Shown here: positions 6,386-8,156 of the stretch, in pieces | Numbering within the stretch: the stretch's first letter is position 1 | Layout of the letters: each line of letters opens with the position of its first letter | Assembly (NCBI GenBank): GCA_016932895.1 | Contig: JAFGCA010000641.1 | Span: 1-8,156 of the forward strand | Source: Sedimentisphaerales bacterium | GTDB lineage: Bacteria > Planctomycetota > Phycisphaerae > Sedimentisphaerales > SG8-4 | Direction of reading: 5' to 3' | DNA: 8,156 nt | Program-made: the position numbers and the translations under genes | The notes under the pieces: model-generated | Seen by the model: only the letters and a program-made list of their open reading frames with translations | What the model was told of the DNA's origin: nothing | The model's database searches: none

Positions 6386-6637
6386 TCTTGCGTTCCTACT
6401 CTTGAGGCGGCAATGGCTCAGCGGCCGAGCCTCTCGGCGGCGGCCACAATTCCATCGTCTTGTAACCGCCCCCCAGGCGCTTGTCAAGAATGCGCCCCAT
6501 CCGCAAATCCCGGCCGCGGGTGGGAAACTCGTACGGCACATTGAGATCGGACCCTCTTCACTGCCGATGGCGCGCGGTGGGCGGCATGGTGTGGAAGTTC
6601 ACGTGCAGATGCCGAGACGCCCGGCTTGGGGGCCCCC
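6386..6637. other. Intergenic region between the diguanylate cyclase and mlaE genes
   Basis: A 252-bp gap. It holds the mlaE promoter (6459-6487) and a 6-bp GCCGAG/CTCGGC hairpin with a 3-nt loop in the mlaE leader (6424-6438). A perfect 10-bp palindrome GGGGGCCCCC (6628-6637) directly follows the cyclase stop codon. I see no convincing rho-independent terminator for the cyclase gene and no small gene. Confidence 0.5.
6459..6487 (-). promoter_or_regulatory. Sigma70-type promoter of the mlaE-mlaF-oxidoreductase operon
   Basis: The minus strand has a perfect -35 TTGACA (6482-6487), a 17-bp spacer and -10 TACAAG (6459-6464, four of six). Transcription would start near 6452, giving a leader of about 66 nt that includes the GCCGAG/CTCGGC stem. 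Its position just ahead of mlaE and after the cyclase stop suggests the two are separate transcription units. Confidence 0.55.
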
Positions 6638-7744
6638 TCACGGCAGGAACATCTTCACGCGATTCTTGCCGGACTGCTTCGCTTCATACAAGGCCTGGTC
6701 GGAGCGGCTGGTGATGTCTTCCGGGTTGCTGTCGGCGCCGTATTGCCCCACACCGGCGCTGATCGAGAGAGAAATCTGGTCTTGATGCCAGGACACCGGC
6801 GCCCGCGAGACGATCTCCACGATGCGCTCGGAGACGACGGCGGCTTCCTCCAGCCCCGTGCTGGGCAGGATAATGGCGAACTCGTCTCCCCCATAGCGGG
6901 CGGCCAGATCGATCTGGCGGATGCATTCCCGAATCCGGCGGCTGATTTCCATAATGACCTCGTCGCCGGCACGGTGGCCGTACTGGTCATTGATCGTCTT
7001 GAGATTGTCGATGTCCGCCATGATCAGCGAGATCGTGCCCCCATAGCGACGAGACCGCCAGAGCTCCCGTTCCAACGCCTCGTAGAAGGCCTTGTGATTC
7101 ATCAGGCCGGTCAGCCCGTCCGTGGTTGCCTGACGCTGCATCTTCTCAAACAGCCGGATGTTTCCAATCGACGCACCGATGAGCTGCCCGAACAACTCGA
7201 TCAGGGCAATGTCGGCCCGACTGAATACCAACGGATCCGTCTTGTCCGCCAGATTCAACGCCCCCACCACCCGCTCGTGACAAATCAACGGAATGATGGC
7301 GCAGTTGGGCGTCTCATAATTCTCCGCGAACGCCCGCTGCGACCGTCGGATGACCGGCCTCGTATGCGTGTCGATGTTTCCGGTCAGGATGAGTTCCTTG
7401 CCCTTGACCGCCATCACCATCGGCGACGGCGGGCTCTGGTTCAACGATACGATCTTGTTGATCGGAAACGGGTGATTGTGACGAACCAGGTGAAGGATGC
7501 CGTTGGTCTTGTCCAGAACGTACAGCGACGCGAACCGGGCGCCGACGAGCAGAGGAATCTTCTTGACGCATACATCGGCGACCCGACGGATGTCGAGACA
7601 ATTGACCTGGCGCGCAATGGGTGTCACCTGCTCCAGCAGAGAGTCCCTGGCACTGCTTCCGGGGCCGTCTTGATTTGACTGATTCGTTCGACTCATCATC
7701 CGCCAGACTATTATCGTCTTTCGACGCACACGTTCGAAAACCAT
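6638..7744 (-). CDS. GAF-GGDEF diguanylate cyclase
   Basis: A 368-residue cytoplasmic signalling protein that should make cyclic di-GMP from two GTP. Residues about 47-198 form a GAF sensor domain (RVADVCVKKIPLLVGARFASLYVLD near 54-78, then CAIIPLICHERVVGALNLAD near 148-167). A short linker leads to the GGDEF domain (about 207-366). Active-site residues are intact: D244 in MADIDNLK (metal), N252 and D261 (guanine contacts) and GGDEF at 285-289. An inhibitory-site RxxD (R276, D279) lies five residues before GGDEF, so product feedback is expected. There are no membrane helices; the input is a small ligand or other signal sensed by GAF, identity unknown. The start at 7744 has AGGA ten bases upstream. 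The ATG pair at 7699/7696 is an alternative without a ribosome site. It appears to be a single-gene unit. Confidence 0.93.
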   Translation of the reverse strand: MVFERVRRKTIIVWRMMSRTNQSNQDGPGSSARDSLLEQVTPIARQVNCLDIRRVADVCVKKIPLLVGARFASLYVLDKTNGILHLVRHNHPFPINKIVSLNQSPPSPMVMAVKGKELILTGNIDTHTRPVIRRSQRAFAENYETPNCAIIPLICHERVVGALNLADKTDPLVFSRADIALIELFGQLIGASIGNIRLFEKMQRQATTDGLTGLMNHKAFYEALERELWRSRRYGGTISLIMADIDNLKTINDQYGHRAGDEVIMEISRRIRECIRQIDLAARYGGDEFAIILPSTGLEEAAVVSERIVEIVSRAPVSWHQDQISLSISAGVGQYGADSNPEDITSRSDQALYEAKQSGKNRVKMFLP

Positions 7745-8089
7745 GCACCGGGTATCCTATCGTCCATCGCGGCAACGCCCATTTTGAAAAAATCCCAACC
7801 GCAGCGGGCACAGCGAGCATATCGCCGTCAAAACGCCTCGGACACAACCTCGCGTCGTGAACACGCCACGTTATAGGGCCTTGACAGAGACTTGAGGCGC
7901 GATGCCCCGGCACGCGGCCACGTCCTTTAACCTTTTTTTTGCAAAAAAACGAAAAAACGTTGACACGCCATGGAAACGTATTTTACGATTTACAAAATGT
8001 CCAATACCATTTGAGTTGCGCAGCGGTGGCCGGCAGCGAGGTTTTTTGGCTCTCGCCGGTGGCTGTTGCACGGATTGTCAGGAAGAACC
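7745..8089. other. Divergent intergenic region between the cyclase and the right-edge gene
   Basis: About 345 bp without a convincing gene. Base composition falls from GC-rich to AT-rich around 7925-8010. The only clear signal is the A-tract plus promoter region at 7933-7989 on the plus strand. For the minus strand, a TATAAC at 7870-7875 could be a cyclase -10, but it has no acceptable -35. Frames of 60-80 codons crossing here have no ribosome sites or recognisable content. Confidence 0.55.
7933..7989 (+). promoter_or_regulatory. Promoter with A-tract (UP-element-like) upstream region
   Basis: A T8 tract (7933-7940), an A7 tract (7943-7949) and an A6 tract (7952-7957) lie at intervals of about 9 bp, just before a perfect -35 TTGACA (7960-7965). 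An 18-bp spacer leads to TACGAT (7984-7989, four of six). The start would be near 7996, leaving 95-127 nt of leader before the right-edge gene. Phased A-tracts at this position typically bend DNA or contact the polymerase alpha subunit. Confidence 0.5.
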
Positions 8090-8156
8090 GTGGCCGTAAG
8101 CTGGAACAGCGAGGATCGTAAAGTGCAGATACCTGCCAAGCGCTATCGCATCGGCG
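8090..8156 (+). CDS. Start of an unidentified gene cut by the right edge
   Basis: An open frame reads off the right end. Two starts are possible: GTG 8090, with AGGA six bases upstream, and GTG 8123, with GAGGA seven bases upstream. Both share the tail QIPAKRYRIG. A basic RYRIG near the N-terminus is common in MerR-type DNA-binding regulators, but ten residues cannot establish this. It has its own candidate promoter at 7960-7989 and is divergent from the cyclase gene. Only 22 codons are visible, so even its reality is moderately certain. Confidence 0.45.
   Translation, partial: MAVSWNSEDRKVQIPAKRYRIG

Noticed and set aside
6386..6541. Extension of mlaE to an ATG at 6541
   Set aside because: It would place the -35/-10 promoter inside the coding region and add 52 residues unlike the family; ATG 6385 has a ribosome site.
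6628..6637. GGGGGCCCCC palindrome after the cyclase stop as a terminator
   Set aside because: It has no loop and no following U-run on the transcript, so it does not fit a rho-independent terminator.
7710..7738. GATAAT with TTCGAA 17 bp upstream as a leaderless promoter for the cyclase ATG at 7699
   Set aside because: The -35 has only three of six matches and the longer start at 7744 has a ribosome site; too weak to annotate.
7881..7886. TTGACA on the plus strand as a second promoter
   Set aside because: The bases 16-18 bp downstream are CG-rich with no -10-like sequence.
7871..8071. 66-codon minus-strand frame (and plus-strand frames of 60-79 codons) in the right-hand gap
   Set aside because: No ribosome site, no recognisable domain, and they cross the A-tract promoter.

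Overview
The window is GC-rich DNA with dense coding, mostly on the minus strand. It looks like a bacterial chromosome segment, not a phage, plasmid or genomic island: every gene has household-type functions and no integrase, transposase or tRNA is visible. The MlaE/MlaF lipid-transport pair implies a cell with an outer membrane. The AmmeMemoRadiSam enzyme and the large FAD/iron-sulfur dehydrogenase fit an anaerobic or facultative lineage. The style of the genes and a dispersed GTCATCCTGAGC-type repeat would suit an uncultivated Planctomycetota/PVC-like or similar deep-branching phylum, but this is a guess that a marker-gene search would have to settle.

Layout. (a) 1-434, minus: the N-terminal 144 residues of an AmmeMemoRadiSam radical SAM enzyme (amrS), whose 3' part runs off the left edge. 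(b) 435-582: a divergent intergenic region with a good minus-strand promoter for amrS and a weaker overlapping plus-strand promoter. (c) 583-1518, plus: a 311-residue SIS-domain (sugar isomerase-like) protein. (d) 1519-1725: a gap between convergent genes holding a 110-bp element with about 30-bp imperfect terminal inverted repeats. (e) 6385-1726, minus, read right to left: a probable operon of an MlaE permease, an MlaF ATPase and a 954-residue FAD-linked oxidoreductase fused to an iron-sulfur/CCG module. A TTGACA-N17-TACAAG promoter precedes mlaE. (f) 7744-6638, minus: a GAF-GGDEF diguanylate cyclase. (g) 7745-8089: a 345-bp divergent gap with an A-tract-rich plus-strand promoter. (h) 8090-8156, plus: the start of a further gene cut by the right edge.

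How the genes work together. MlaE and MlaF should form the inner-membrane core of a phospholipid ABC transporter, but no substrate-binding MCE (MlaD-type) gene lies beside them. The next gene in the same transcription unit is instead a 2-hydroxyacid/lactate/glycolate-type dehydrogenase. The rest are single-gene units with no obvious shared pathway. I see no clear evidence of a wholly new multi-gene system. The most notable points are the MCE-less transporter joined to a redox enzyme, the degenerate first CCG motif of that enzyme, the inverted-repeat element, the divergent SIS protein and the probable TTG start of mlaF.
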